Shown: in pieces, positions 40,506-48,290 of the stretch | How the letters are laid out: every line of letters starts with the position of its first letter | Numbering within the stretch: the first letter of the stretch is position 1 | Source of the DNA: an uncultured Peptococcaceae bacterium | GTDB lineage: Bacteria > Bacillota > Peptococcia > Peptococcales > Peptococcaceae | Direction: 5' to 3' | Assembly: GCA_937976375.1 (NCBI GenBank) | Contig: CALJRU010000007.1 | Span: 1-51,632 of the forward strand | DNA: 51,632 nt | Program-made: the position numbers and the translations under genes | The notes under the pieces: generated by a model | What the model was told of the DNA's origin: nothing | The model's input: the letters and a program-made list of their open reading frames with translations, nothing else | The model's database searches: none

Positions 40506-42005
40506 TTATTTTTTCAGCGCATCACGCAGAATTGTTGAGAAATCAAGAAGGAGCATGGCGGTCAAGCCCCAAATAGCGCGCTCACCATAACGGTAAACTG
40601 GCACATCACGATTACCTTCTGTAAGTGTAGCAGCGATGGCTTCGTCTAAGCTGTCACCTGCGCGCTGCCGCTGAAATACATCCAAATGGTGCATTTCTGG
40701 CATTGTGTTAAGGAAGAAGGAAACAGGAATGGTCAGCACTTCATCCACAGCACGTGGATCTGGATCAAACGGTACCGGATCAAGACGGCAAATAAAGCTG
40801 TACACTTTCATGCCCTGCAAGCCATGATAGGTATCCATCTGATTGATCACATGCACCGCATCACGACGCACGCCCAATTCTTCGCATACTTCACGCATCG
40901 CACAAGCACCTGGTGCTTCGTCGTCGTACATTTCCCCGCCAGGGAAACAGATTTCTCCGCGCTGATGAATGATCCCTTGGTTACGCACTTCCAACACAAG
41001 ATGATCCTCACCATCCACCTCAATAAGCGGCAGCATGCAAGAGAAGAATCTGCGCTTATCCGCCGCATGTGTATGATGCTGCGCAAAAATTTCGTCGATC
41101 GAATGCACTTCTTCGAGATTAAGACGTTTGCTTCCCCAAGCATCACGCAGAATCAATATCGATGCACCGATCAATAGGACAACACCGACCACTGTGTTCC
41201 AATAAATATGCTCACCGAGAAAGATGACTGCTAAAATTGGCGCAATGGCTGGCTTAATATAAAATGCAATGGCACCAGTGGTAGCATCTGAATAACGAAT
41301 GGCCGTGAAATAAAAAATATAGCCAACGCCTGTAACAACGATGCCAATGTAGGCCACCAACAGCCAATTATCCGCAATGCCTGCAAAAACTGGACGCCCG
41401 GTCACCAGTAAGGCAATCAACAAAAGCAAAGAGCCGAACAAAAAACTGATGCTCGTCTGCGCCAGCGCACCCAAACGGCCAATGGTGCGTTTCCCCATAA
41501 CCGTATATGCACCAAACGTTACAGAAGCAAGCAGCGTCAGCCCAAGCCCAAGAGGTGTATTGCCAGGCTGAACGTCCCATGGACGAATCATGAATACAGC
41601 CGCAATCAAGCCAATACCGCAGGCCATCCATTTAGCACGGTCCATCTTCTCCGTTGTAAACAGATGCGCAATCAGCATGGTGAAGAGTGGATTCAAGCAA
41701 ATAATGGACGATGCTGTAGCAGCATTGCAGTAACTTACACCAAATTGGAAAGCCAGCATACTGATCGAAACGCCCATGACACCCACAGCAAACAGCCATA
41801 GCAAATCACCGCGTGTCAATTTTGCGCCACGTTTTTTCAGATCAGACCAGCCAAATGGCGCCAGCACCAAGCCGCCGATCAGGAAGCGAAGGAATGTCAT
41901 CTGAATGGCATCCAGACTATTGCCAGCCACTTTCAGCGCCACTTCCATGGTGCCAAAGAAAAAGGCCGTTAAACATACATAAATGACAACTTTTTTCATT
42001 TTCAT
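40506..42005 (-). CDS. EamA/DMT transporter fused to a Nudix hydrolase
   Basis: A 499-residue fusion in one unbroken frame. Residues 1-290 are an EamA-type drug/metabolite transporter with ten helices in two EamA repeats (FFFGTMEVALKVAG..., SVTFGAYTVMGKR...). Residues about 315-499 are a cytosolic Nudix hydrolase; the Nudix box runs 357-379 with Gly357, Glu363, Arg371-Glu372, Glu375-Glu376 and Gly378, matching GX5EX7REUXEEXGU. The HQRGEICFPGG before it resembles CoA-pyrophosphatase (NudL/YeaB-like) members. A transporter coupled to hydrolysis of a nucleotide conjugate is implied but not shown. The ATG at 42005 follows the upstream gene by 16 bp. Confidence 0.92.
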   Translation of the reverse strand: MKMKKVVIYVCLTAFFFGTMEVALKVAGNSLDAIQMTFLRFLIGGLVLAPFGWSDLKKRGAKLTRGDLLWLFAVGVMGVSISMLAFQFGVSYCNAATASSIICLNPLFTMLIAHLFTTEKMDRAKWMACGIGLIAAVFMIRPWDVQPGNTPLGLGLTLLASVTFGAYTVMGKRTIGRLGALAQTSISFLFGSLLLLIALLVTGRPVFAGIADNWLLVAYIGIVVTGVGYIFYFTAIRYSDATTGAIAFYIKPAIAPILAVIFLGEHIYWNTVVGVVLLIGASILILRDAWGSKRLNLEEVHSIDEIFAQHHTHAADKRRFFSCMLPLIEVDGEDHLVLEVRNQGIIHQRGEICFPGGEMYDDEAPGACAMREVCEELGVRRDAVHVINQMDTYHGLQGMKVYSFICRLDPVPFDPDPRAVDEVLTIPVSFFLNTMPEMHHLDVFQRQRAGDSLDEAIAATLTEGNRDVPVYRYGERAIWGLTAMLLLDFSTILRDALKK

Positions 42006-42021
42006 AATCTTTCCATACCCC

Positions 42022-42504
42022 CTAGCGATGAACCTTACAGCTCAAGTTTTCTACCTTAATACGAATCACTTGAATCTGCTTCAGTAAGGGTTCTGGAAAA
42101 TCCCAATGTTCTTGGTGTGAATAATGGGCCATGATGGCTTGCATACCTGCACGCTTTTCCTCCAGTGTCTGCACAAGCGACGCCTGCCCATCTCCGATGA
42201 TGCTCTTGTAACAGGTGCTAAAATCACAAGCAGCAGGTGCACCAACGACTTTCACACCACATTCCATCGAAAAACCCACACAAGCTCCATTGCTAATAAG
42301 ATCGATCTTTCTTCCTTCGTGTGCACTATGACAATACAGCGTATATTTCCCCTCTTCCTCAGACCAGCCATAATTCAGAGGTACCACATAAACTTGTCCT
42401 TTGTCATACAAGCCTATATGCACCACTTCAGCCTGGTCCAACACCGATTGAACAACAGTCTCGTCAGTCACCTTTCGGTCTTGCCGTCTCATCTCCTGTT
42501 GCAA
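42022..42504 (-). CDS. Pyridoxamine 5'-phosphate oxidase-like flavoprotein (NimA-type)
   Basis: A 160-residue split-barrel flavin-binding protein. The pattern MRRQDRKVTDE, YVVPLNYGW, LYCHSAHEGRKIDLI and a central CYKSIIGDGQA fits the pyridoxamine-oxidase-like group that includes NimA nitroimidazole reductases. Substrate is unknown. TTG at 42504 is the likely start, six bases behind AAAGGGGGAG; the first ATG (42492) is directly behind a CAGGAG without spacing. It is co-transcribed with the EamA-Nudix gene. Confidence 0.85.
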   Translation of the reverse strand: MQQEMRRQDRKVTDETVVQSVLDQAEVVHIGLYDKGQVYVVPLNYGWSEEEGKYTLYCHSAHEGRKIDLISNGACVGFSMECGVKVVGAPAACDFSTCYKSIIGDGQASLVQTLEEKRAGMQAIMAHYSHQEHWDFPEPLLKQIQVIRIKVENLSCKVHR

Positions 42505-42537
42505 CAGTATCTCCCCCTTTCTGATGATTCTGATATT

Positions 42538-42566
42538 AGTCTAGCACTTTCGTTAGTCTTCGGCAA
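42538..42566 (-). promoter_or_regulatory. Promoter of the NimA-like / EamA-Nudix operon
   Basis: Minus strand TTGCCG (42566-42561), 17-bp spacer, TAGACT (42543-42538). Confidence 0.6.
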
Positions 42567-42583
42567 TCTTCTCACAAATAAAA

Positions 42584-42610
42584 ACACGGCAATTTTAATC
42601 ATTGCCGTGT
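42584..42610 (-). terminator. Terminator of putP
   Basis: ACACGGCAAT (42584-42593) and ATTGCCGTGT (42601-42610), a perfect 10-bp stem with a 7-nt loop; on the minus strand TTTTATTT follows. Confidence 0.85.
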
Positions 42611-42620
42611 AAACTCATTT

Positions 42621-44162
42621 TTATTTAATTGGCGCGCCAGATGCTACTTTATCAAATTCCTTGATAATACGTTCATCTGGTGCCTTTGTTGCCAGGCTGA
42701 CAACAATAATGGCGATAAGACTCAGCAGAAATGCTGGCATCAGCTCATACACACTGAAAATACCGCCCATTGGCGCGATCAGATATTTCCAAATGAAGAC
42801 CATCGCCCCGCCGACAACCATGCCTGCCAAACCACCTTGCCAGGTGGTGCGTTTCCAATACAACGAGCAGATAATCAGTGGGCCAAAACTAGCACCAAAT
42901 CCTGCCCAAGCAAAAGAAACGATCTGGAAGACAGAACTGTTTGGATTGCGCGCAATGATAATGCCCAGAACGGAAATCAAAACAACCGTCACACGTGCAA
43001 GAAGCATGCTCTGCTTATCAGTAAGTTTAATATGCATGGCTTCTTGAACAATATCCTGGCTCACACTAGATGCTGCTGCCAAAAGCTGTGATGATGCAGT
43101 GGACATGGTACTGGCGAGAATCCCTGAAATAACGATCCCACCCATGATGGCTGCAAAAAGACCATAATGTGACAAGAGATTGGCAATCTCAATGAGAATC
43201 GTTTCTGACGCAGAGCCTTCCAACACTGGCAAAATACCTTCGCTGCTCAGCATCAGACCAGCAATACCGATGGACACCGCCATGGCCATGGCTACAATAA
43301 CCCAGCCAGTCCCAACGCGGCGAGAAACTTTCAGCTTTTGCTCATCCTCAATGGCCATGAAACGCAGCAGGATATGCGGCATTCCGAAATACCCCAGCCC
43401 CCAGGAAAGAGTTGTAATGATGGATAAGACGCCAAATGAAGACGCTGTATTGGTGGTAGGGTCATAGCTTGCCACTGCAGAAAGATACCCCGGCAGTTGT
43501 TCTGCATGATCGATGATTACATCCACCCCGCCGGCAGATACCACAGCAAAGCCAACGACAAATAAAATGGCCAGTGACATGATAATACTTTGAATGAAGT
43601 CCGTCATAGAAACAGCCAAAAAGCCACCAGTCGCTATGTAACTGACAATAACCACTGCGGACACGATCATAGTAATTGTATAATCAAAGCCCAATAAAGA
43701 TGAAAACACCTTCCCACACGCAGCAAAACCTGACGCAGTGTAAGGCACGAAGAAAATAATGATAACAATGGCACCGATAACTGCCAAAATATTTTTCTCT
43801 TCATGAAAACGATGCGATAAAAATTGAGGGAAAGTGAACGAATCCGTTAAGTGGGTGTAACGGCGCAAACGCTGAGCAGTAAACAACCAGTTGAAATAGG
43901 TCCCAATGGCCAAGCCGGCAATGGTCCAGCCAGCTTCTGCCATCCCCGATAAATAGGCCAGCCCTGGAATCCCCATCAAGAGATAGCTGGACATGTCCGA
44001 TGCTTCGGCACTCATCGCGGTGACATAAGGCCCTAAGGTTCGACCGCCGAGATAGAATTCGGATGTTGAATTGTTTTTATTGGCGTAATACACACCTATC
44101 AGCATCATCCCAACGAGGTATACGAAGATCGTTATCAAAATAATGATTGATCCTGAAGTCAT
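42621..44162 (-). CDS. putP: Sodium/proline symporter
   Basis: A 513-residue SSS-family transporter with about 13 helices. PutP-type blocks are ANKNNSTSEFYLGGRTLGP, ALSAEASDMSS (here TAMSAEASDMSSYLLMG), SWGLGYFGMPHILLRFMAI, SGILASTMSTASSQLL and SLYWKRTTWQGG. It imports proline with sodium. The ATG at 44162 has GGGAG upstream; a longer in-frame reading to 44228 has no RBS. A promoter lies at 44238-44265. It is one of three sodium-coupled systems in the window. Confidence 0.94.
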   Translation of the reverse strand: MTSGSIIILITIFVYLVGMMLIGVYYANKNNSTSEFYLGGRTLGPYVTAMSAEASDMSSYLLMGIPGLAYLSGMAEAGWTIAGLAIGTYFNWLFTAQRLRRYTHLTDSFTFPQFLSHRFHEEKNILAVIGAIVIIIFFVPYTASGFAACGKVFSSLLGFDYTITMIVSAVVIVSYIATGGFLAVSMTDFIQSIIMSLAILFVVGFAVVSAGGVDVIIDHAEQLPGYLSAVASYDPTTNTASSFGVLSIITTLSWGLGYFGMPHILLRFMAIEDEQKLKVSRRVGTGWVIVAMAMAVSIGIAGLMLSSEGILPVLEGSASETILIEIANLLSHYGLFAAIMGGIVISGILASTMSTASSQLLAAASSVSQDIVQEAMHIKLTDKQSMLLARVTVVLISVLGIIIARNPNSSVFQIVSFAWAGFGASFGPLIICSLYWKRTTWQGGLAGMVVGGAMVFIWKYLIAPMGGIFSVYELMPAFLLSLIAIIVVSLATKAPDERIIKEFDKVASGAPIK

Positions 44163-44237
44163 AAATGTTTCTCCCTTTCTGATGATAGCGATCATCTGTT
44201 TTTCTCCTGCACCGCGATAAAGCAGCACATTATGTAT

Positions 44238-44265
44238 ATTCTACCACAAGTCTGCACAAAAGCAA
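44238..44265 (-). promoter_or_regulatory. Promoter of putP
   Basis: Minus strand TTGCTT (44265-44260), 16-bp spacer, TAGAAT (44243-44238). Confidence 0.55.
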
Positions 44266-44317
44266 AAACAAATAAGCCATAACGCCGATATTTTTCTCCA
44301 TATTATCCGGCCCCTGC

Positions 44318-44346
44318 TTGACGCATCTTCTCCTATCCCCTACACT
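44318..44346 (+). promoter_or_regulatory. Promoter of the alpha/beta hydrolase gene
   Basis: TTGACG (44318-44323), 17-bp spacer, TACACT (44341-44346); start codon 30 bp further on. Confidence 0.6.
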
Positions 44347-44376
44347 CGTTATAGGTGTATAGAAAGGAGAAATACA

Positions 44377-45081
44377 ATGAAATCACCTCACAAATGGAAA
44401 AAAAGAATCTTACTCATGGTTTTGCTGCTGTTGCTGCTTTGTGCTGGTGGATTTGGCTTTTATGCCGCCGACTACTACCATGCTGATGCCTCAGCGTTGG
44501 CGGTGCTCGATGAATCTGGCATCACAGCCGATGACGACATCATTCAGCTTTCACCGGCCAGCGAAAGCAATACCGCCATCGTGTTTTATCCCGGCGCCAA
44601 AGTGGAAGCTGAAGCCTATCTGCCGTTGCTGGACCAACTGCGTGAGAATGGTTTTACATGCTTTCTCGTAAAAATGCCATTCAACATGGCGATTTTCGAC
44701 AGCAACGCTGCGGCTGATGTCATCACCGACCATCCCGAAATCCAGCATTGGTACATCGCCGGGCATTCCATGGGAGGGGCTATGGCTTCCAGCTTCGCTG
44801 CCGACCATTCAAGCGATATTGACGGCTTGATTCTGCTCGGAGCTTATATCTATGGCGACTATCCAGACACTGACACCCTCACCATCTATGGTTCACTCAA
44901 TGAAAGCGTCGCTGAAAAGATCACCTATGACGACAACATCGTCGTCATTGAAGGCGGCAACCACGCTCAGTTCGGCAATTACGGTCCGCAAAACGGCGAC
45001 AAGCCTGCCACCATTTCTGCAGAAGAACAGCAAAAAGAAACCGTCGACGCCATGACAGCATTCATCAATCAACGCGCATAA
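44377..45081 (+). CDS. Membrane-anchored alpha/beta hydrolase
   Basis: A 234-residue protein with a basic start (MKSPHKWKKR) and one hydrophobic segment (about 11-30, leucine-rich), so it is anchored facing outside or possibly secreted. The hydrolase core has the nucleophile elbow GHSMGGAM (Ser about 127), IVFYPGAKVEAEAYLPLLDQ before it, and a late GGNHAQFGNYG with the likely catalytic His. This resembles the dienelactone-hydrolase-like or alpha/beta hydrolase_5 groups. Substrate is unknown. The ATG has AAAGGAG upstream; the gene stands alone between its promoter and terminator. Confidence 0.88.
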   Translation: MKSPHKWKKRILLMVLLLLLLCAGGFGFYAADYYHADASALAVLDESGITADDDIIQLSPASESNTAIVFYPGAKVEAEAYLPLLDQLRENGFTCFLVKMPFNMAIFDSNAAADVITDHPEIQHWYIAGHSMGGAMASSFAADHSSDIDGLILLGAYIYGDYPDTDTLTIYGSLNESVAEKITYDDNIVVIEGGNHAQFGNYGPQNGDKPATISAEEQQKETVDAMTAFINQRA

Positions 45082-45087
45082 AAAAAC

Positions 45088-45118
45088 AGAAGGCCTCGAG
45101 GCCTTCTATTTTTTTATT
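45088..45118. terminator. Terminator between hydrolase and CNNM genes
   Basis: AGAAGGCCTC (45088-45097) and GAGGCCTTCT (45098-45107), a 10-bp palindrome, followed by ATTTTTTTATT on the plus strand and TTTTTT on the minus strand. Confidence 0.85.
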
Positions 45119-46376
45119 ATTCTTCTTCCGTCGTTTCTTCTTCCGGTGCAGGCTGCACGCGAATCTCCATAACGCGGCGATTATCCACGGCTGTAACTGT
45201 GACATCCAGCCCTTCAGCCACAAAATGATCGCCCACTTTTGGAATACGATCAATCTGTTCCAGCACCCAGCCGGAAACCGTCGACGCTTCACATTCACCC
45301 TTGATTTGGAAAAGATCATACATATCATCCAAATCTGCTGTGCAGTCAATCAAATAACTGCCATCGCTCTGTTTACTGAAAGATTCGACGACCTCGTCGT
45401 GTTCGTCCCAAATTTCACCGACAAGTTCTTCTAAGATATCTTCCAACGTCACAATCCCTTCGGTGCCGCCGTATTCATCGACGACAACAGCCATATGGAC
45501 CTTGTTCATTTGCAAAGTACGCAATAGCTTGAAAATCTTGGTATTTGGCGTAGTATACACCACTGGTGATTTGACCATCGCCAAGCGGTCTTCACCACGT
45601 ACGCGCGCTTTATAGAAATCTTTCTGGTGCACAACACCAATGATATTATCAATGGTGTCATGGTAGACCGGCAAACGTGAGTAGCCATTTTCAACAAAGA
45701 GCGCGCCCACTTCATCCATGCTCGCTTCTTCATCAACAGCCACCAAATCCACACGCGGCGTCAGAATGTCTGAAACGTCCAGTTCATTGAATTCGATAGA
45801 CGCACGAATGAGATCACCCTCATGGGCGTCCAGTCCGCCTTCACTTTCAGCCTGATCAACAATACCCATGAGCTCTTCTTCCGTAATACCACTGTCGTTT
45901 TTCACTTTGAAAACCTTCGACAACAGTTTTTTCCACAAACTGAACAAATAATTCAACGGTGTTAAAACCGTAATAATCACTTTGAGAATTGGCGCAGAAA
46001 ACATCGCAAAGCGTTCTGGGAATTCCTTGGAAATACTCTTTGGTGAAATTTCCCCGAAAATCAGAACAATGATGGTCACTGCAATGGTCGAAATAGTTGG
46101 CCCATATTCAAAAAATAATTTTGTGCATAATACCGTAGAAATGGTAGATGCGGTAATGTTGACGATATTGTTCCCGATAAGAATGCTCGAAAGCAGCTTA
46201 TCATAATTCTCCGACAGCGCGAGCGCTCGCGCAGCGCGATGATCTCCATTTTCTGCCCACGTCTTCATGCGAATGTTGTTGAGCGAAGTAAATGCAGTCT
46301 CTGTCGCTGAGAAAAAAGCGGAACAAATGACTAAAATGACAACGGCAACGATCATGCCTATCGTACTACTGTCCAT
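45117..46376 (-). CDS. CNNM/CBS-domain membrane protein (HlyC/CorC family)
   Basis: A 419-residue protein. Residues 1-185 hold the CNNM membrane domain (about three to four helices, FFSATETAFTSLNNIRMK, then ILIGNNIVNITAST, then FGEISPKSISKEFPERFA). Two CBS domains follow (about 205-320; MTPR-type motif DILTPRVDLVAVD, ending EYGGTEGIVTLEDILEELVGEI), and a CorC/HlyC C-terminal domain closes the protein. Relatives move magnesium or cobalt out of cells. A promoter at 46429-46457 starts transcription after the first in-frame ATG (46457), so the ATG at 46376 (MDSSTIGMIV) is preferred, although its RBS is weak. Confidence 0.9.
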   Translation of the reverse strand: MDSSTIGMIVAVVILVICSAFFSATETAFTSLNNIRMKTWAENGDHRAARALALSENYDKLLSSILIGNNIVNITASTISTVLCTKLFFEYGPTISTIAVTIIVLIFGEISPKSISKEFPERFAMFSAPILKVIITVLTPLNYLFSLWKKLLSKVFKVKNDSGITEEELMGIVDQAESEGGLDAHEGDLIRASIEFNELDVSDILTPRVDLVAVDEEASMDEVGALFVENGYSRLPVYHDTIDNIIGVVHQKDFYKARVRGEDRLAMVKSPVVYTTPNTKIFKLLRTLQMNKVHMAVVVDEYGGTEGIVTLEDILEELVGEIWDEHDEVVESFSKQSDGSYLIDCTADLDDMYDLFQIKGECEASTVSGWVLEQIDRIPKVGDHFVAEGLDVTVTAVDNRRVMEIRVQPAPEEETTEEE

Positions 46377-46428
46377 AAGGAAACAATCAACTCTGCTTTC
46401 TTTAAAAAATTTTATATGGTTATTGTGT

Positions 46429-46457
46429 AATATAGCATGGTTTTCGGAAAATTTCAA
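46429..46457 (-). promoter_or_regulatory. Promoter of the CNNM/CBS gene
   Basis: Minus strand TTGAAA (46457-46452), 17-bp spacer, TATATT (46434-46429). Confidence 0.7.
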
Positions 46458-46497
46458 TGAATATGCTCATTGTTTCTGAGGATTATTCCCACATCTA

Positions 46498-47040
46498 TTA
46501 AAATTTTTCCTTATGAAGATGACTCCAGTCAATCTCTTCAATCGTATGCAGCGGACGCTGTTCCTCACTCATGCCAAGCGCCAAGATCGCTAAAACATCA
46601 TAGTCTTCTGGCACAGACAATGCCTGGCGAACATACTGATTGGACGGCAGGTTGCTGCCATCGTTCTGCAACGTCTGTGAAAATCGGCTGCGAATCTGCA
46701 CCCAGCAATTGCCAATGCCCAGTTCCTCTGCTTGAAGCTGCATATACGCCATCATGATCGAGCCATCTTCCACCCAAGTGTCTGAACGTGATGTATTGCC
46801 AACCACCACCAAAGCTGCGTCAGCACCAGCAAGTAGCGCCGAACCACCTGTTTTTGCATGGGACAAGTTTTCCAACATCGCGCGGTCACGCACCATAATC
46901 ACTTCCGCAGGATGCAGATTGCGTCCTGTTGGTGCCAGCAAGCCAGCTTCAATGATTTTCTGCAAGTGTTCTTCGGGAATGGTCGCATCAGTGTACGTCC
47001 GTCTGCTGCGACGTTTCATGATCAATTCTCTAAAAAGCAT
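46498..47040 (-). CDS. Nitroreductase-family flavoprotein
   Basis: A 180-residue FMN-dependent oxidoreductase. The family start MKRRSRRTYTDATIPEEHL (R-S-x-R flavin contacts) and LLAPTGRNLHPAEVIMVRD are clear; later come EDGSIMMAYMQLQAEELGIG and a C-terminal ALGM. The physiological substrate is unknown. The ATG at 47040 has AAAGGATGAGG upstream. It is the last gene of an operon with racemase, HD hydrolase and ABC exporter, 30 bp behind the racemase. Confidence 0.92.
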   Translation of the reverse strand: MLFRELIMKRRSRRTYTDATIPEEHLQKIIEAGLLAPTGRNLHPAEVIMVRDRAMLENLSHAKTGGSALLAGADAALVVVGNTSRSDTWVEDGSIMMAYMQLQAEELGIGNCWVQIRSRFSQTLQNDGSNLPSNQYVRQALSVPEDYDVLAILALGMSEEQRPLHTIEEIDWSHLHKEKF

Positions 47041-47070
47041 TGTGCCTCATCCTTTCAAAATAATATTACC

Positions 47071-47766
47071 TCATGTCAAAGTCATTGCCAAGTCGGCCGC
47101 CTGACGCGCATGAATCCAGGTTGTGTCAAAAAGCGGCACCGGACTGTCTTCCTGTTTCACCAATAAGCCGATTTCTGTGCAGCCTAAAAGAATGCCTTCC
47201 GCACCATGGCTCACCAATGCTGCGATGATGTCACGGCAATGCTGCCGTGATGAGGTATCAAAAATACCACGGCATAGTTCATCGAAAATAATATGATCGA
47301 CGCGTTCCATCGCTGGCTCATCCGGCACCATGACGTCAAATCCCTGCGCTTTCAAACGTTCTTTATAAAACGGCTCAACCATGGTTGTTTTTGTTCCCAG
47401 CAAGGCCACGCGCTGAATGCCCGCTTTTTGCAGTGCCAACGCCGCAGCATCAGCGATATGTAAGAGCGGGCATGAAAGCCGCGCTTCGATCTGCGGCGCC
47501 ATTTTGTGCATGGTATTGGTGCTGATGACAAGAAAATCAGCGCCAGCACGCTCTAACCGCAGGGCCACATCCCCAACCATTTGGGCGCACACGTCCCATT
47601 CGTCAGCAAACTGATGCACTGCGATCTCGGCAAAGTCCACACTCTCCATAAGAATTTTTGCTGAATGCAGACCGCCGAGCCGTTCCCGTACTCTTTCATT
47701 GATGACCTGATAATAGGTCGCCGTGCTCTCCCAGCTCATGCCGCCAATCAAGCCAATGGTTTTCAT
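47071..47766 (-). CDS. Aspartate/glutamate racemase-family protein (YgeA/RacX-like)
   Basis: A 231-residue PLP-independent racemase fold. The N-terminus is TIGLIGGMSWESTATYY; the first active-site position reads STNTMHKM, with Thr where aspartate racemases have Cys; the second is LLGCTEIGLL with Cys. This Thr/Cys pair is known in the broad-specificity YgeA/RacX group. It may make non-canonical D-amino acids. The ATG at 47766 overlaps the HD-gene TGA by ATGA; a longer in-frame reading to 47802 overlaps the HD gene and is less likely. Confidence 0.92.
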   Translation of the reverse strand: MKTIGLIGGMSWESTATYYQVINERVRERLGGLHSAKILMESVDFAEIAVHQFADEWDVCAQMVGDVALRLERAGADFLVISTNTMHKMAPQIEARLSCPLLHIADAAALALQKAGIQRVALLGTKTTMVEPFYKERLKAQGFDVMVPDEPAMERVDHIIFDELCRGIFDTSSRQHCRDIIAALVSHGAEGILLGCTEIGLLVKQEDSPVPLFDTTWIHARQAADLAMTLT

Positions 47767-48278
47767 GCGTCTTTCATCTCCAAGCCGAACGTCAAGCGGC
47801 ACAATGCCTTGCCTGCTTCTGTGCGGAAAATACGAGTATAGGCCTGCCGCACCGCTTCCAAACCAACACCATCCTCATAGAGATTAACCAAAAAATCTGC
47901 TTCAATCAAAATTTGATGATCAATGCCCTCCACTGGTGCATACGTGTGATGATGGGCAACCAGCCAAGTGATGCGCGCAATATCATCAGCGTCCAAACCA
48001 GCTTCCTGCAGCAACTGCTTGGCTGGTGCTGGGCCTTCCTGCTCCTGCAGCTTGCCGTCACAGCGGCCATATTTTTCTTCTGCGGGATGAATGCCGATGT
48101 CATGCACCAATGCCGCACATTCAATCACAAACTGCACATGTGTGTCCACCGCTTCGCGAACAGCAATCAAGCGTGCATAATCGTGCACCTTGAGGAAATG
48201 CTGAATGCGCTTGGCATCACCCTGATCGAAAGCGAGCATACGCCAGCACACCTCATCAATCATCGTTTGTTCAACCAT
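47763..48278 (-). CDS. HD-domain phosphohydrolase
   Basis: A 171-residue HD-superfamily protein. Metal ligands are seen in order: RIQHFLKVHDYARL, AALVHDIGIHPAEEKYG (the HD pair), WLVAHHHTYAP and IEADFLVNLYED. Members hydrolyse phosphate esters of nucleotides or act on signalling nucleotides; the substrate is unknown. The ATG at 48278 has GGAGGAAG upstream. It lies 12 bp behind the ABC exporter gene and is coupled to the racemase by ATGA. Confidence 0.9.
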   Translation of the reverse strand: MVEQTMIDEVCWRMLAFDQGDAKRIQHFLKVHDYARLIAVREAVDTHVQFVIECAALVHDIGIHPAEEKYGRCDGKLQEQEGPAPAKQLLQEAGLDADDIARITWLVAHHHTYAPVEGIDHQILIEADFLVNLYEDGVGLEAVRQAYTRIFRTEAGKALCRLTFGLEMKDA

Positions 48279-48290
48279 CTTTCTTCCTCC

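Noticed and set aside
46455..46472. CAATGA/TCATTG hairpin as terminator of the nitroreductase operon
   Set aside because: Only 6 bp, AT-rich and without a proper T-run; it overlaps the -35 box of the CNNM gene.
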